Shown here: piece by piece, positions 5,703-6,534 of the stretch
How positions within the stretch are numbered: position 1 is the stretch's first letter
Layout: every line of letters begins with the position of its first letter
From: Spartobacteria bacterium
GTDB taxonomy: Bacteria > Verrucomicrobiota > Verrucomicrobiae > Chthoniobacterales > UBA6821
Assembly (NCBI GenBank): GCA_003136515.1
Contig: PLEU01000205.1
Coordinates: 1-6,534 of the forward strand
Length of the DNA stretch: 6,534 nt
Direction: 5' to 3'
Translations under genes and position numbers: made by a program
The notes under the pieces: generated by a model
Seen by the model: only the letters and a program-made list of their open reading frames with translations
Told to the model about the DNA's origin: nothing
Database searches by the model: none

Positions 5703-6030
5703 GAGGAAATTAATACAACTTATTCTTCGGGGTCTTTACTCATGCTGGCTTGAACCTTTAACATTTCCCAGAGTCGTGTTACCGAGTGAAAAGTATTCGT
5801 CTCTGTTTTTGTCGCAGTCTGAAATCGAATTCATTGGCAAGTTAGACTTGAATATCAAGAGTCTCGTCAGAGATCCGCTTCTTCGAAATAATCCAGATGC
5901 AGACACACAGCCTTATCGGAAACCCGTTCACGGCGTTTGGGTTCATAGGCGAACAGCTTTTGAAGTTACATCTCAGTAGCTTTTGGTGATGCGCAAAGCG
6001 TAGCAGTTCATGCCGGCCGTTGAGTGTGTG
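5703..6030. other. Convergent intergenic stretch, no clear terminator
   Basis: This 328-base stretch separates the lipocalin gene from the oppositely oriented polyphosphate kinase gene. I looked for a shared GC-rich hairpin with a T-run and found none convincing. The only content I can point to is the doubtful small plus frame at 5776-5979. Confidence 0.5.
5776..5979 (+). CDS. Doubtful small hypothetical protein
   Basis: This is a possible 67-residue product from a GTG start. The frame has protein-like composition: LSQSEIEFIGKLDLNIKSLV, then RDPLLRNNPDADTQPYRKPV and HGVWVHRRTAFEVTSQ. There is no ribosome binding site, no recognisable family and no signal peptide. It lies 73 bases after the lipocalin stop on the same strand. 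It may be a real short gene, a truncated remnant, or chance. Confidence 0.25.
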   Translation: MLPSEKYSSLFLSQSEIEFIGKLDLNIKSLVRDPLLRNNPDADTQPYRKPVHGVWVHRRTAFEVTSQ

Positions 6031-6534
6031 CTAGTTCATCAGGTTTTCTCGCATTACCTGCATCTCTTTTTTGCGCTTGGGTGTCGTTTTGGGATACTCC
6101 ATTTTAAGGTCATTGAGGGTATCCAGAACGATTTGGGAAACAACCAGACGGGCATTCTCCTTATTATCTGCTGGAATGATATACCAGGGTGCATAGTGGG
6201 TGCTCGTGGCACTCAGGCACTCCTCGTAAGCTTTCACGTAGTGCTTCCAGAATTTTCTTTCATGAATGTCTGAGAGGCTGAATTTCCAATTCTTGTGAGG
6301 GACATCAATCCGTTCTAGAAAGCGCTTTCGCTGCTCCTCTTTGGAAAGGTGGAGAAAGAATTTTATAATTCGTGTTCCGTTATGGAATAGGTGCTTTTCA
6401 AAGTTGACAATCGATTCATAGCGTTCCCTCCAGATTGGTTTTCGATGCTGCAGAGCGGCCTCCAGTCCCTGCGCGACAAGATCCTCGGGGTGGACGCGAA
6501 TGACAAGGACCTCCTCGTAGTAGGAACGGTTGAA
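6031..6534 (-). CDS. Polyphosphate kinase 2 family protein, C-terminal part
   Basis: The frame runs off the right edge of the window, so only the last 167 residues are seen; the N-terminus with the Walker A loop lies beyond 6534. The visible part starts at [20 protein letters not shown] (1-20), matching the strand after the Walker B region in PPK2 proteins. It continues with [19 protein letters not shown] (58-76, lid region) and [18 protein letters not shown] (82-99). It ends with the conserved [16 protein letters not shown] (115-130). PPK2 enzymes transfer phosphate between polyphosphate and nucleotides. The [13 protein letters not shown] form resembles the polyphosphate:AMP/ADP phosphotransferase branch rather than the NRSWYNRAG form of classical class I enzymes, but the subclass is an inference. 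With a usual family length of about 260-300 residues, some 100-130 residues are missing. The enzyme is cytosolic. It is convergent with the lipocalin gene, so they do not share a transcript. Confidence 0.92.
   Translation of the reverse strand, partial: FNRSYYEEVLVIRVHPEDLVAQGLEAALQHRKPIWRERYESIVNFEKHLFHNGTRIIKFFLHLSKEEQRKRFLERIDVPHKNWKFSLSDIHERKFWKHYVKAYEECLSATSTHYAPWYIIPADNKENARLVVSQIVLDTLNDLKMEYPKTTPKRKKEMQVMRENLMN

Noticed and set aside
6010..6273. 87-codon plus-strand frame over the polyphosphate kinase gene
   Set aside because: It is antisense to conserved PPK2 residues and has no features of its own.

Overview
The window looks like a chromosomal accessory stretch of a Gram-negative bacterium. 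The evidence is a Blc-type lipocalin, a lipobox-bearing glycine/tyrosine-rich lipoprotein and a secreted peptidoglycan-binding-domain protein. Start codons mostly lack a good Shine-Dalgarno sequence. The gene mix would fit a Verrucomicrobia-like or other environmental bacterium, but that is a weak inference; the sequence alone does not fix the taxon.

Layout. Positions 43-1270 (minus strand) hold a two-gene envelope unit: a secreted low-complexity protein with a C-terminal peptidoglycan-binding domain, followed 22 bases later by a Gly/Tyr/His-rich lipoprotein. Positions 1271-2084 contain no intact gene; short hairpins lie near the envelope unit and several protein-like but broken frames lie on both strands. 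Positions 2085-2231 (plus) encode a 48-residue membrane peptide of the lmo0937 type with a plausible promoter. It is followed by a complete M20-family amidohydrolase (2318-3538, plus). A convergent gene for a small DUF6582-like protein is at 3824-4108 (minus). Across a 235-base divergent intergenic region, a plus-strand cluster begins: a 119-residue membrane protein (4344-4703), an unrecognised acidic 115-residue protein (4756-5103) and a lipocalin lipoprotein (5100-5702). The last two overlap by ATGA. The window ends in the 3' part of a PPK2-family polyphosphate kinase (6031-6534, minus), whose N-terminus lies outside the window.

How the genes fit together. Most of the products are small envelope or stress-type proteins: a wall-binding protein, two (putative) lipoproteins, two small membrane proteins and a polyphosphate enzyme. 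A shared envelope or stress theme is plausible, but only two adjacent pairs (356-1270 with 43-333, and 4756-5103 with 5100-5702) have spacing that strongly suggests co-expression. I found no CRISPR array, tRNA, rRNA, intact mobile element or recognisable defence system. The parts most worth a second look are the unknown gene coupled to the lipocalin and the degraded-looking stretch at 1534-1906.
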